A DNA stretch of 64,000 nucleotides from Helianthus annuus. Taxonomy: Eukaryota > Streptophyta > Magnoliopsida > Asterales > Asteraceae. Positions 32,901 to 44,238 of the stretch are shown here, one piece after another. Location of the stretch: positions 28,579,249 through 28,643,248 of the forward strand of contig NC_035447.2 in NCBI RefSeq assembly GCF_002127325.2. The letters are read 5' to 3'. The first letter of the stretch is position 1; each line of letters starts with the position of its first letter. Made by a program: the position numbers and the translations under genes. The notes beneath the pieces were generated by a model that made no database searches, was not told the origin of the DNA, and saw nothing but the letters and a program-made list of their open reading frames with translations.

Positions 32901-33337
32901 TCTTGTCTTAGGGTTCACCTTTCCTTATTCTTTTATGTGGTTTTTGCATGTTACCTTTATATAGTCTCAATATCTCTATGATGTTTTATCATAGTACTAC
33001 TTTATCTTTTCTTATTTTCTGTTTTTAGAGCTTACTAATACTATATTTTTAATATTTAATTCTGTTTAATTAGTTCCTTTTTCTTTACTGCAGTTTATAT
33101 TCCACATGAACTGAGATAGAGCTATGATTTTTCTACAACCCCTCCTAGATATGGGTATGGATTTAGATATCGTATGTTATATTTTTATATTGACAACTTG
33201 TATATGAATGGGGAACAGAGAATATAAGAAAGCGTATTAGTGACTGCCAGTATGACTGTCTCATATCCGATCTATTGTCGCTGTAATCTACTCTCATCCT
33301 ACCGTTGATCTATCCTACGGTAAAAGATCAAGTTAGG
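32901..33337. other. AT-rich intergenic DNA
   Basis: Could contain the 3' untranslated part of the LINE remnant. No gene. Confidence 0.4.
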
Positions 33338-33925
33338 GCATTCACAATTTTATAATTACACTAAAAAATATTACATTTTTTCTCTGTTTTTCAAATAAAT
33401 AATATTTTTTATACTTTTATCATTACCTTTTCTCTTTCCTCCACTCACAATCATTTTCAAAAAATATTAAAAAGTTATAGAGGTGAACAATGTCTCCTCC
33501 AAATTTACTAATGAACAGTAACTTTTTTTTTTCTCTATTCTCCACCCGCAACCATTTTGAACCACTCTAAAAAATATAAAAGTTACATTCACAATAATAT
33601 AGAGAATCCATTGTGAATGAGCATTCACATCTCTTCCATCTTTTTTACCATATAATTTCACTAAAAACAACTACATTTTCTCTTTCTTTTTAATTAAATA
33701 ATATTTTATACTTTTATCAGTATATTTTATCTCTTCTCCACTCACAACAACTTTTAAAATATATTAAAAAATTATAGAGGGTGAACAGTGTCTCCCTTAA
33801 ATTTACAGATGAACAGTAACATTTTCTCTCTCCTACACTCACTACCACTTCCAACCACCTACAATCAATTTTCATAATATAAAAAGTTCACTCACAGAAT
33901 TTAATGGACGAATTGTGAATGCCTC
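33338..33925. repeat. Two related MITE-like units in tandem
   Basis: Unit 1 (33338-33620) and unit 2 (33621-33925) each begin near GCATTCACA and end near TTGTGAATG. Both contain CTCCACTCACAA, AAATTTAC and ATGAACAGTAAC in the same order. They abut at GTGAATGAGCATTCAC, itself nearly palindromic. Confidence 0.75.
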
Positions 33926-34985
33926 TTGTAAAAAGTTATTATCAAATTTTATTATACTAAAGTCTTTCTGACATGTTTAAGATATATGTATTTATAAAAT
34001 CAACGATGCCTTGAGTTTCAAGTGACGAAGTTTGAGATTTCCGATGGGAGGTCGAAAACGTATATACCTAAAAATTTGTATACGAAAGCTACATACATAA
34101 CACTACTGAAGGAAAAGTCCCCCCCCCCACATTCGCCCCTGGTTTCAAACATAATCATTTCATATTGTTATTTGTCTACGTAGTTGTCCTATAATCGTGT
34201 TTTGTCGATGTGATTGTCATGTGAAGTCTTTTACTGACGTGAGAAACTGAGTAACTAGTTTTGACCGGTTTAGATACAGATTCATACTATCTTATATAAA
34301 ACGGGACCCGAGTTACTAATTTTACAAAAAAAAAAAAAAAAAAAAAATAGTAATAAAACATTTTTAATAATAATAAAAGTTTGTTAACATGGTCCATGGG
34401 CCTTGATGGTTAAGTTGGTATAAGCCAAACTCCGAACCTTCCTATATTGGACCATGTGTTAGGCCGTACTAAAGGCCCATGATGAATAAGGATAAAGTTA
34501 TAAGAGTATTCATGTCCTATCCACTCTTTTTATTTTTAGAGTAAACTGCAATTTTACCCCCTGGAGTTTAAGCCAATTGGCACTCTGACCTCCTCTCTGG
34601 AAAATATTGCTATTTGACCCCCCAACATTGTTGTTATGTCGTAAGATTAACCCCTGTCGTTAAAGAACTTAACAGTTCTGTTAAATGGTAAGTAAAATGA
34701 CTATATTACCCTTTCTTCTTACCCCCTATGATTTGCTCTACTTTGCAATATTACCCCTATGTAAAATGACTATATTACCCTTTCTTTTAACCCCCTATGG
34801 TTCTCTGTATTCTGCAATATTACCCCCCCAGTGTTATAGATTGTTCCAAACATTACCCCCTGCAGGAAACAAAAGCTTTTCCCGCCTAAAAACCTCCTGC
34901 AAAACACATACATGAAAACACATACCTGCTGCAAATTGTTGCCTGTTTGTTGAGGTAGATTATGTACACACTCATCATCAATAAC
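33926..34985. other. Intergenic DNA, including one MULE-like end
   Basis: 34386-34460 contains ATGGTCCATGGGCC and TGGACCATG, a weak inverted pair. From about 34541, GAGTAAACTGCAATTTTACC looks like the terminal repeat style of the MULE MITEs here, and ACCCCCTATG(A/G)TT phrases repeat at 34720 and 34790, but no second end was found. Confidence 0.4.
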
Positions 34986-34993
34986 AATAGATT

Positions 34994-35652
34994 TAGGCCT
35001 GTAAATGAACCGAACGAACACGAACATAGGCATGTTCGTGTTCGTTCATTTAATTTTAACCGAACATGAACACGAACACGAACATATAATCGAAAACATT
35101 TTTTTTGTTCGTGTTCGTTCATTAAGAAATCGGGCATGTTCGTGTTCGTTTATGTTCGTTCGTTTATCGCCTAAACGAACAGTTCACGAATGTTAACGAA
35201 CACAATCGAATATAAACAAAAAAAATTAAGTGAACATATTTGAATAAACATAAGACATAAATTAACATGATTGAACAAACAAGTCTATTAGTCTAATATA
35301 TTACAGTTCATCCGAAAACATATCTAAATTAGGATTCATAGATATACTAATTAGTTATATTTATATAACTAGTTAGAAAACCTAATATTTATATAAATAT
35401 AACTATTTATGTATTTACTAAAAAATAAATGAATATAAACAAACATAAATTAAGCGAACGTTCACGAACATAAACGAATGTTCATGAACATAAATGAACG
35501 AACACAAGGTGTGTTCATGTTCGTTCATTTAATTAAACGAACAAATTTTTTTGTTCGTGTTCGTTCATTTATTAAATAAACGAACATAAACGAACTTCCC
35601 GCCAAACAAGTTCATGAACAGTTCATGAACGTTCGGTTCGTTTAAAGGCTTG
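34994..35652. mobile_element. hAT-like MITE with GAACACGAAC-rich ends
   Basis: Terminal inverted repeats TAGGCCTGTAAATGAACCG and CAAGCCTTTAAACGAACCG (about 19 of 23 matching over the full arms) and an exact 8-bp TSD AATAGATT (34986-34993 and 35653-35660). End regions are built of GAACACGAACAT variants. Same architecture as 31816-32370 with a different end motif. Confidence 0.88.
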
Positions 35653-35660
35653 AATAGATT

Positions 35661-36338
35661 AACTCCAAAACATGATGCAATGCAAACATGATGCAAACTG
35701 ATGCAATGCAAACCTGCTGCAACCATCAGTCTCCACCAGCAAACATGCAAACATGGAAACCTGCTGCAGTTTCTACCTTTCTAAGATGATTAAGCTAATG
35801 TGAACAAACTACACTTTTCTATCATCAGAAAATAAAATATCAAGAATAAACCTTATCCTGAGATCAACAAGCATAAATTATGTATAACATTGGCACATGT
35901 TTATCATTTCTACATCCAGGGGCCACTTCAGCAACAAAATAAGTCAATCTATATATAAACTACCTACATTCCTAATCTGTTTGTGGTCCAAAACACCTTT
36001 TTAGCATCCAAACCACCATCGCTTTTCTTTGAATACTAATAAACATCCAATTTAGCGATTTTAGATCTCGTTTAATATACGTATATAGTATGTCATCACT
36101 CTACCTCTTACAGATAACTAGTTTGACTAAGACAAAATCAAACCTAGAAAGCCAATTTCACTTCAAAACATTGTAAATAGCAAAATTATAAACTCATATC
36201 CAACATATTTCAAAGCTAACAGACAGTACGGCGATAATTACAGATCTACAGTCATACAGTGATCATTAAACATTTAAACCTAACACTACATGAACAAACT
36301 AGCAATCAACAAAGTGAGATGTGAAAACTGGAAACGAC
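35661..36338. other. AT-rich region, possibly intron of the DUF2439-like gene
   Basis: 35666-35760 has a GATGCAA/CTGCTGCAA(A) repeat. The rest is intron-like on the minus strand. I could not find later exons of the neighbouring gene. Confidence 0.35.
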
Positions 36339-36446
36339 CTTGTGACTGGATGATTAAAGCTCTAGAAATCCGTCCTGATAAACTTTGCGTTTCTGCGTTT
36401 TGTGCTTCCTGTAGGTTACGGACCATCTGCTTACGTCATCCGCCAT
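36339..36446 (-). pseudogene. DUF2439 (ZGRF1-like N-terminal) first exon with in-frame stop
   Basis: From ATG at 36446 the minus strand reads MADDVSRWSVTYRKHKTQ then KRKVYQDGFLEL, followed by TAA (36354-36356) and SSSHK before a possible AAG|GT donor. This matches the start of plant DUF2439 proteins (W.VTYT.H..QKRKVYQDG..LHSSS.K), a domain related to ZGRF1 DNA-repair helicase factors. The stop could be one substitution from CAA. Downstream exons are not visible and a Tekay element sits 225 bp upstream of the ATG, so the copy is probably dead or only a fragment. Family call rests on about 35 residues. Confidence 0.55.
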
Positions 36447-36670
36447 TATCGTGCTTCTTTACTACTCTGTTCTTATCTGGATTCAAGCGATCGGGTATTT
36501 CAAATTCAATGCCTATGGTGTGGGGAGTTGATTGCCGGTAGTGGAAGGTGTGGGGGAGTGGTGGGTGGGAAGCTTAGGGGGTAAGATGTTCCAGTTTTAT
36601 GTTCCAGTGGGGTTGCCCCCTTTGGAGAATCGACCATGAAAGCTCTTATTGATAAACACCCGGTGGTGCC
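36447..36670 (-). other. Upstream region of the DUF2439-like exon
   Basis: About 225 bp between the ATG and the Tekay LTR. The last five bases (GTGCC, 36666-36670) should be one half of the Tekay TSD; the other half lies beyond the window. Confidence 0.5.
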
Positions 36671-38105
36671 TGTCACGGCCCCCGACCCGGTTTTACCCGT
36701 TTCAGGAGCCGCGGGACAGAAATCCTGCGGTATTTAAATTTTAGGCGACAGCGGAAGTCTTTTTAAAATAGGATCTTTCAATAATTTAAACTGCTCGCTT
36801 TATAACTTTAGGGATAAATTCCCGAAATTTACAACAATGTGATTTCCCAGGGAAATCTTTATTTTTCAAAACGTGTTTCTTTTTATTTATTTATACTAAG
36901 CCACTTTTCTAAGCTGGGAGTGCTTCACGGCACTTCTCTTTCTTTGCTCACAACATATCACCTGAAACATGTTTGAAAAAGGTTTTGTCAGCGGGGAAAT
37001 ACTGAGTGAATCATTCATTTTACTAAAACGACCCATTAGTTATAATTCACAGTATTAAGAGCGATTACAATGTTTCTGATATCAAACCAACTACCCACGG
37101 TATTTTACCACTCGACCCATTGGCCCACCTGTCCAATGGTGTCTGTGATTATGGTCATATCACCCATTGGCTACCCCAATGTTGAAGATTATCAAGTAAT
37201 GTATACAAAACCCCACATACCGACTGTAACTTGGTGATTACAAAGACTTAATCCCTGTAATTATAACTTTGAAAATAATTTGGAGTTTTGTAAAACAGTT
37301 GATAAAAAGAGAATGACTCACATTGCAGATTTTACGAGCAGAGTTTAAGCCTTACTGATTTGCCTGTGATTAACCTAATTTAATTAACAATGTACACACA
37401 AACGGGTTAGTAACTAATTCAGCAGTTACGTCAATTCACGAGATTAAACCCTCACAACAATTAATAAGTGCAATACTTAATAATTCAATGGATTCACAAC
37501 GAATGACAGAGCATAGTCCGAATTCGAACAACACTCAAACATTCAAGTCGAAATCACAATGAATAACAAAGTATCAGCTCAATTTGAGCAGCACTCAGAC
37601 AATCGTTGGATAGTTATAATCGATCGGACGTTGAATCGTAATAGCGATCGAGTTATTACCCTGATTGCGGCAGCACCTCGTGATCGTGTGTGTGTTTATT
37701 GTAGTATTACAGCCTTAACTCGATGTACAGACAGCAACTTTACGTCGTTTTCATTTCTCAGTTCAAGTCCCAAGGTCGGCTATTTATAGTGATTTTTGGG
37801 ACGTGCTTACGGACCGTAAGCCCTTTCCTTTGCGGTCCGTAAGCTAAGCAGTCTAATTCATAGGCTGCCTAGGCTCGGGTATAGCTTGGGTGATTCAACA
37901 ATTTGGCCAATCAAATGCTAGCAACGTTTAATTTAGATAATTATTAAACTAGGGTTTGCCCCCCTTGAGTTTTAGGGGCCCTGATCCTGTTTTCGACGGT
38001 TCTGAAAATTTTAGGGCCAATGCAGAATTACTTGGGTGTCTCAATTAGGGTTTTCTTATTGACTAATTATCGTCCTAATTATTGATTTTAGTGACAGTTG
38101 TTACA
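36671..38105 (-). mobile_element. Tekay/Del element, 3' LTR (1435 bp)
   Basis: On the minus strand it begins TGTAACAACTGTCAC right after the polypurine tract and ends GGGGGCCGTGACA at 36671. Ends are TG...CA with partial inversion (TGTAAC/GTGACA). Only this LTR is in the window; the 5' LTR should lie beyond the SIRE insertion. Confidence 0.88.
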
Positions 38106-38143
38106 TCCTCCCCACCTTGAGAAAAATCTCGTCCTCGAGATTT
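38106..38143 (-). promoter_or_regulatory. Pre-PPT hairpin and polypurine tract of Tekay element
   Basis: Minus strand: AAATCTCG-AGGA-CGAGATTT (perfect 8-bp stem, 38124-38143), then AAGGTGGGGAGGA up to the LTR. The hairpin overlaps the last pol codon region and matches the LARD-like elements in form and position. Confidence 0.85.
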
Positions 38144-38144
38144 A

Positions 38145-40794
38145 CTAAAATAGATGAGGGTACTTTCGCTTCATTTCTGATTCCAGTTCCCAAGTGTACT
38201 CTGGTCCTCTCCTGGATTCCCATTTGACTTTCACTAGCACTAGTCGTTTGTGTTTGAGAAACTTAATCTTCCGGTCTTCTATTTGTAGGGGTTTCTCTAC
38301 GAATTTCAGCTTTTCCTTTACCTCTATATCTTGAAGAGGTACTACCAGGGATTCGTCTGATAGACATTTCTTGAGATTGGATACATGAAACACATCATGT
38401 ACTCCAGCTAATTCTTCTGGTAGTTGTAAACGATAAGCTACTGGTCCTATTCGTTGGATCACTGGGAATGGTCCAACATATCTTGGACTCAGTTTTCCTT
38501 TCTTACCAAATCGTACCACTCCTTTCCAAGGAGAAACTTTCAAGAGTACTTTGTCTTCTACCTGAAATTCTAGTGGCTTGCGGCGATTGTCTGCATAGCT
38601 CTTCTGACGATCTCTAGCAGTTTTCAGTCTTTCCTTGATTTGTATTATTTTGTCAGTGGTTTCTTGCACAATCTCTGGGCCTGATAATTGACTTTCTCCT
38701 ATTTCTGCCCAACAAACGGGAGTTCTGCACTTGCGTCCATACAGTGCTTCGAATGGAGCAGCTTCGATGCTTGAATGATAACTATTGTTATAGGAGAATT
38801 CAATTAATGGTAAATGGTTATCCCAATTACCACCAAAGTCAATTACACATGCTCGGAGCATGTCTTCCATTGTTTGTATCGTCCTTTCACTTTGTCCGTC
38901 CGTTTGAGGATGATATGCGGTACTTAAATTGAGTCGAGTTCCCATTGCCTCCTGGAAACTTGTCCAGAAACGGGAAGTGAAACGACTATCTCTATCCGAT
39001 ACAATGGAGAGTGGGACTCCATGTAAGGATACTACTTCATCTACATACAACTTGGCTAACCTTTCCATGCTAAAGGTTTCCTTCATTGGTAGAAAATGAG
39101 CTGATTTGGTTAATCGATCCACAATTACCCAAATAGCATCATTACCTTTTCTGGTTTTGGGTAACTTAGTAACAAAGTCCATTGTTATGAGTTCCCATTT
39201 CCATACAGGCATTTCTAACTGTTGTAGTAGTCCTGAAGGTTTCTGGTGTTCGGCCTTAACTAGCGAACAAGTAAGACACTTGGTTACATATTCAGCTATG
39301 TCCTTTTTCATTCCTATCCACCAGAAATTATTTCTTAAATCTTGGTACATCTTATTGTTTCCTGGATGTACAGTATACCTAGATTTATGAGCTTCTTCTA
39401 GAATTTTATTTCTTAATTCTCCCTGCTTAGGTACCCAAATTCGTTTCTTGTGGAATCTCCAAATTCCATCCTTTCCTTGTTCTAGTTCCTTTAGGTAACC
39501 TTTCATTCCTTCGGCATCGTCCTTGATTGCCGTTCCCTGAACTTTCTTCAATTGTTCCATTAAATCTAATTGTAGATTTAACCTAAGAGCACGGACTCGT
39601 TTTTGCTTTTCATGATACTTACGACTTAAGGCATCTGCTACTACGTTCGCTTTCCCTTCGTGATATTGAATATCACAGTCGTAATCACTTAGGATTTCCA
39701 TCCACCTTCTTTGCCTCATGTTTAGCTCTTTTTTGCCCAAATATATACCTTAAACTTTTATGATCTGTATAGATAGTAAACTTACTTCCGTACAGATAAT
39801 GTCTCCAAATTTTAAGGGCAAAAATTATGGCTCCTAACTCTAGGTCATGAGTTGTATAATTTTCCTCGTGCTTTTTCAACTGTCTAGAGGCATACGCAAT
39901 TACCTTTTTGCGTTGCATCAACACACATCCATATCCTAATTTTGAAGCATCACAGTATACTTCAAAATCTTCGGTTCCTTCGGGTAAAGCTAAGATTGGA
40001 GCGTTCGTCAATTTGTGCTTTAGAATCCTAAAAGCTTCCTCTTGTCTAGGTCCCCATTCAAACTTAACTGCCTTACAGGTTAGCTTAGTTAAAGGTACGG
40101 CTATCTTAGAGAAGTCTTTAATAAATCGTCTATAGTATCCAGCTAATCCTAGAAAACTTCTAACTTCGATAGCCGTTCGTGGAACCTTCCAGTTAGTAAT
40201 GGCTTCTATTTTAGCAGGATCTACGTGAATTCCTTCGTGATTCACCATATGACCTAAAAATTGTACTTCCTGCAGCCAGAATTCACACTTCGAGAATTTG
40301 GCATAAAGCTTTTCCTTTCTTAACAAGGTTAAGAGTGCATGCAGGTGCTTACGATGTTCTTCCTGACTTTTGGAATAAATGGGTATATCGTCAATGAACA
40401 TGATTACAAATTTATCCAAGTATGGTTTACAGATTCTATTCATCATGTCCATAAATGCGGCTGGAGCATTTGTTAATCCAAAGGGCATAACTGTAAACTC
40501 ATAATGACCATACGTAGTTCTGAAAGCAGTTTTAGGTATGTCCTCCTCTTGTACTTTCAACTGGTGGTATCCGGATCTTAAGTCTATCTTAGAGAAATAC
40601 CTAGCTCCTTGTAATTGATCAAAAAGATCATCAATCCTAGGTAGTGGGTATCGATTCTTGATTGTAACCTTATTCAATTCCCTATAATCGATACACATTC
40701 TCATCGACCCGTCTTTCTTTTTCACAAACAACACTGGTGCACCCCAAGGGGATGAACTAGGTTGTATAAATCCTTTGCTTAGTAATTCATCTAA
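38145..40794 (-). pseudogene. Tekay pol: RT, RNase H, integrase, chromodomain (frameshifted)
   Basis: [34 protein letters not shown] and the catalytic FIDD (in [13 protein letters not shown]; usual plant form YIDD or FIDD). RNase [15 protein letters not shown] with [19 protein letters not shown] and YTDHKSL. Integrase: zinc finger H-N-K..C..C ([13 protein letters not shown]), then D in [10 protein letters not shown] in [11 protein letters not shown] in [15 protein letters not shown]-terminal chromodomain [17 protein letters not shown] run of six T (39729-39734, plus strand) has one base more than the frame needs, splitting pol into 39685-40794 and 38145-39740. The run could be a sequencing error. 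Otherwise all domains are present. Confidence 0.92.
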
Positions 40795-42648
40795 CTACTT
40801 TTTCAATTCTAGCATTTCAGTAGGTGCTAATCGATAAGGTGCCTTAGCTATTGGTGTAGTACCTGGAATTAAATGAATTCTAAACTCTACTTCCCTATCC
40901 GGTGGTAACCCAGGTAATTCTTCTGGAAAGACATATGGGTATTCTGAAACTATAGGAATGTCCTGGAGTTCCTTACTTTTAGTGTCAATGATTATAGAAA
41001 TCATATACGCCATTTCTTGTTTCCTTGAATAGCTAGCCAATTTTATTACTGAAATGAATTTTAATGGCTTCCGAGGTCTATCTCCTGTAACTAAGATTAC
41101 TTCTCCTGTGGGGGTACGGATTTCTACGGAATTCTTATCACACAGGATTCGAGCATGGTTGGTGACTAACCAATCCATTCCTAATACTACATCGAATCCG
41201 GCTAAATTCATAGGTAACAGGTTTGCAGAAAACTTATGGCCTAACAGTTCTATCTTTCCTTCTTGCAATACTTTGTCTATGTTGACAGAATTTCCATCTG
41301 CCGTTTCGACTGTAAAAATCTGCCTAAGGGTAGTTAAAGGTAGGTTAAGAGCTTGGCAGAATGAAGTATTAATGAAACTTTGGTTTGCACCAGAGTCAAA
41401 TAATACTTTTGCATAGACGTTATGTACTAAGAACGTACCCGCTATCACATCTGGAATGAGTTCGGCTTCTTGTGTGGTCAGTTGGAATGCGCGAACATTC
41501 TTCTTAGTTGTCCCTTCAGCTTGCTTGCCTTTATTATCTGCGGCTTTAACCAATTTAGGGCATTTTGTTTTGTAATGTCCGGTTTCTCCACAGTTATAGC
41601 AGACTATGGCTTTCTTTTTGCAGTTATCTTCACTATGTCCTACTGATTTGCAAAAATTGCAGGTTATATAGCATCTTCCAAAATGCTTTCTCTTGCAATT
41701 TCTACAGAATGGCGGGGTTGAGGATTGCCCTGTTCCTCTTCTTTTAAAACGGTTGTTATTACCCGTACGAAATCCCTGGGTAATCTTCTGAGCCAATTCC
41801 TTCTTTCGATCTTCTTCTCTTGTGCGCACCAGTTCATCGGTTAAGGTGTTGGTTAACTCTACAGCATCGTCAATAGTGCGTGGTCTTGCAGCTTTATCGA
41901 TGTTACGGATTTCTCCGATTAATCCCCAAATATAACGGGAAATGAGTACCGGTTCTGGCGAAGCCAGGTTAGGTACCACTCTCGCATATTCGAAGAATGT
42001 CGAAGTATATCCTCGACAATCTACGCCTATCATACGATGACTCAGGAACTTGTTTGCCATTTGTTCCTTTTCGTATTCGGGACAAAATTTTCTTTCAACA
42101 AGACTCTTAAATTCTTCCCAATTCATTGCATAGGCCACCCTTCTTCCTTTTGCTTGTAGCACTGTGTTCCAGCATTCTAGCGCCCCTTCTTTGGACAGAT
42201 TTGACGCATACATCACTTGATCTTCTTCAGCACATTTACTTATTGCAATTACCGCTTCGGTTTTCTCTAACCATCGCAGTGTTGCAGTTGCCCCTTCATT
42301 ACCTGCAAATTCTGCTGGTTTACAGGCAAGAAATTCTTTGTAAGTGCAACCAGGCGTTGCAGCTTTCATTTTCTTAGGGAGTGGGGCCTGTTGCGGATTG
42401 TTATCATGATTATCATGATTGCCGCCTCCATTTACACTATGGCTAAAATTATCTTCCTGAGTACGTTTACTAAGAATGATTTGTTGTGATTCAACAGGTT
42501 TCCTAGCAGCAACCATGATTTCTGGAATAACATTGGCTATCCCTTGAGTGATGATATTTTCAATATCTTGTATAGTCATGTATTGGTTTTCCTGATTTTG
42601 CTCAGATTGATTCTCTTCATTAACTGGTTCATTACTAGCGTTTTCCAT
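40795..42648 (-). CDS. Tekay gag-protease (617 residues)
   Basis: Gag core at residues about 95-260 (LECWNTVLQAKGRRVAY, then SLVERKFCPEYEKEQMANKF), a basic linker, and cysteine motifs including CNFCKSVGHSEDNC and the CCHC knuckle CYNCGETGHYKTKC that binds template RNA. The aspartic protease follows with FDSGANQSFI (active DSG) and GFDVVLGMDWL. The frame runs to a TAG at 40795-40797 and is in phase with RT beyond it ([20 protein letters not shown]), so this stop, one base from CAG, interrupts an otherwise fused gag-pol. It could be a mutation or a suppressible stop. The start chosen is the first in-frame ATG. Confidence 0.88.
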   Translation of the reverse strand: MENASNEPVNEENQSEQNQENQYMTIQDIENIITQGIANVIPEIMVAARKPVESQQIILSKRTQEDNFSHSVNGGGNHDNHDNNPQQAPLPKKMKAATPGCTYKEFLACKPAEFAGNEGATATLRWLEKTEAVIAISKCAEEDQVMYASNLSKEGALECWNTVLQAKGRRVAYAMNWEEFKSLVERKFCPEYEKEQMANKFLSHRMIGVDCRGYTSTFFEYARVVPNLASPEPVLISRYIWGLIGEIRNIDKAARPRTIDDAVELTNTLTDELVRTREEDRKKELAQKITQGFRTGNNNRFKRRGTGQSSTPPFCRNCKRKHFGRCYITCNFCKSVGHSEDNCKKKAIVCYNCGETGHYKTKCPKLVKAADNKGKQAEGTTKKNVRAFQLTTQEAELIPDVIAGTFLVHNVYAKVLFDSGANQSFINTSFCQALNLPLTTLRQIFTVETADGNSVNIDKVLQEGKIELLGHKFSANLLPMNLAGFDVVLGMDWLVTNHARILCDKNSVEIRTPTGEVILVTGDRPRKPLKFISVIKLASYSRKQEMAYMISIIIDTKSKELQDIPIVSEYPYVFPEELPGLPPDREVEFRIHLIPGTTPIAKAPYRLAPTEMLELKK

Positions 42649-42921
42649 CTGCTAATTTATATTGATAGGAATTATTAGTATCTAATTATTGGTAATAAAA
42701 TCAGCACAGATAAACACATAGATTATTACAACATACAAATATAACCAAAATTGTCGATGCCTCGACTTCTGTTTTGTTTTATATATTATATCTGCTTCAA
42801 TACACACCTTTTATCTTACATTGTTTTATTGCCCATTTTACAGAGTTAGTTTTACTGTATTAGTTATAATACAAATAAACTTTTCCAAACCCTCCTCACT
42901 ATTCTTGGATCAACTAGTAGT
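42649..42921 (-). other. Spacer upstream of Tekay gag
   Basis: AT-rich, no frame seen. Confidence 0.6.
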
Positions 42922-43689
42922 TCAGTAGTGACGTTCCCTTTCGTCATACTTCCAGGAAATCTGCTCCCCAATTTCCCTGATCCTATTCCCAGTGCCTATC
43001 AGTTCTTCACCAAACTGATGCAGTTCAACTAAATTTTCATAGCTCATTGGCGGATTAGGGATAGGTTCTGGATCAAACTGTGGGAGAAAACTATAGGGAC
43101 TATTGACTATATTCTGGAATTGCCAGTCATTGGTCCACCATTCTTCCATTTGGCCTAATGGTCATGTGTGGACTAGTGGGTCTGGAATCACGGGTTCTAG
43201 GTTTATTGGGAATTGGGATGTGGCAGGGTAAGAGAAGAGATTATTGTTGACCGGTTCTATGACATCACAATTGGCCAGTAGACGGTCTATTTCGTCCTGG
43301 AATGTGATCTCCTCAGGCTGTTTAGAGCTTTCTCCGATTTCTATTCCCTTTTGCTTTAGGTCTATCCCTATTTCTGTCCCTACTGGTTTGGAACTTTCTC
43401 CGGTTTCTATTTCCTTTCCCTTGCTCACACTTACAGGATTTTCTATTTTAGGGAGTCTCCTAGTTGCAGGTTTCCTTCTGCGCACTTTTCTCCACCCTAC
43501 ATATCTTCTCCTCTTTTTAGGTTTTGCTTTTTCCAGCGGTGGAGCTTGGAATTCCAGAGGTTCCTCTATGTCGGCAATGTAACCAGTGAAGTTGTGGGAG
43601 ATTTCAATTGGCACAGGATAGAAGTTGAGGTTCTGAAACGCCTCGGATAGCTCACTCATGCTGTGTAGCATATATGCAAAAATGCACAA
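42922..43689 (-). pseudogene. Tekay-associated extra ORF, interrupted by one TGA
   Basis: Read on the minus strand this is a single frame of about 255 codons: MSELSEAFQNLNFYPVPIEI after two earlier ATGs, a strongly basic patch (KAKPKKRRRYVGWRKVRRRK), repeats of the type EIGESSKQPE, then TGA at 43162-43164 and continuation MEEWWTNDWQFQNIVNSPYS. I do not recognise a domain. It lies between where the 5' LTR should be and gag, in element orientation. Possible roles include an accessory nucleic-acid-binding protein; that is inference from charge only. Confidence 0.6.
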
Positions 43690-43831
43690 AATGTTAAGTT
43701 AAAATTTTGGAACAAAGTTTAACAAATAAACATTTTTATTGCACACTAATTTGTACAACATAACAGCAAACAGAACACACTCAGATTTATTTATTTATTT
43801 ACTGGGAAGTACTTATTTCTAGATTTAAAGT

Positions 43832-44155
43832 TTAAAGATTTGCATTTTCTGCTACGGTAGCGAGCAGATACAAATTTGCCCATTTTTCATCTAGGTTATT
43901 TTCCTCTGGTGGATTATTGCTAATTTCCTGAATCTCCGGGTTAAACCTCACTCTCTTGGTTTGGGGTTTCTTTTTCTCTTGACCCTTCCTAATAATCAAA
44001 TTCCTTTTCTCCGGGGTAAGTGGGTTTTCATAATTTGCCTTACGGACAAAGATTCCTTCCTCTAACTTGGTGGGAGATTTGGAGGAAGAGGTTCCCTGTT
44101 CTTTAGGTGTATTATCTAATTTGCGGTAGATAGCAGAAATCTTTTGTTTACCCAT
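43832..44155 (-). CDS. Tekay-associated small basic ORF
   Basis: 107 residues, start MGKQKISAIYRKLDNTPKEQ, with a lysine/arginine-rich centre (RKGQEKKKPQTKRVRF) and an acidic end. No recognised domain. It precedes the other extra ORF by 142 bp and ends 83 bp left of the SIRE insertion point. Whether it is translated is unknown. Confidence 0.5.
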   Translation of the reverse strand: MGKQKISAIYRKLDNTPKEQGTSSSKSPTKLEEGIFVRKANYENPLTPEKRNLIIRKGQEKKKPQTKRVRFNPEIQEISNNPPEENNLDEKWANLYLLATVAENANL

Positions 44156-44238
44156 ACTGTAATTTCAACAATTAATAAGTTAATGCACATATATTCACAG
44201 AATAACAAATAAAATTTTCCTAATTGTTTTTTAATAGG

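Larger units (their letters stand above)
36671..44238 (-). mobile_element. Ty3/gypsy Tekay (Del) chromovirus, interrupted
   Basis: Order on the minus strand: extra ORFs (44155-42922), gag-protease (42648-40798), reverse transcriptase, RNase H, integrase with chromodomain (to 38145), polypurine tract, 3' LTR. A chromodomain at the integrase end and tRNA-iMet-type ends place it in the Tekay/Del lineage. A SIRE-type element entered at 44238, so 5' LTR and PBS are displaced outside the window. Confidence 0.88.
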
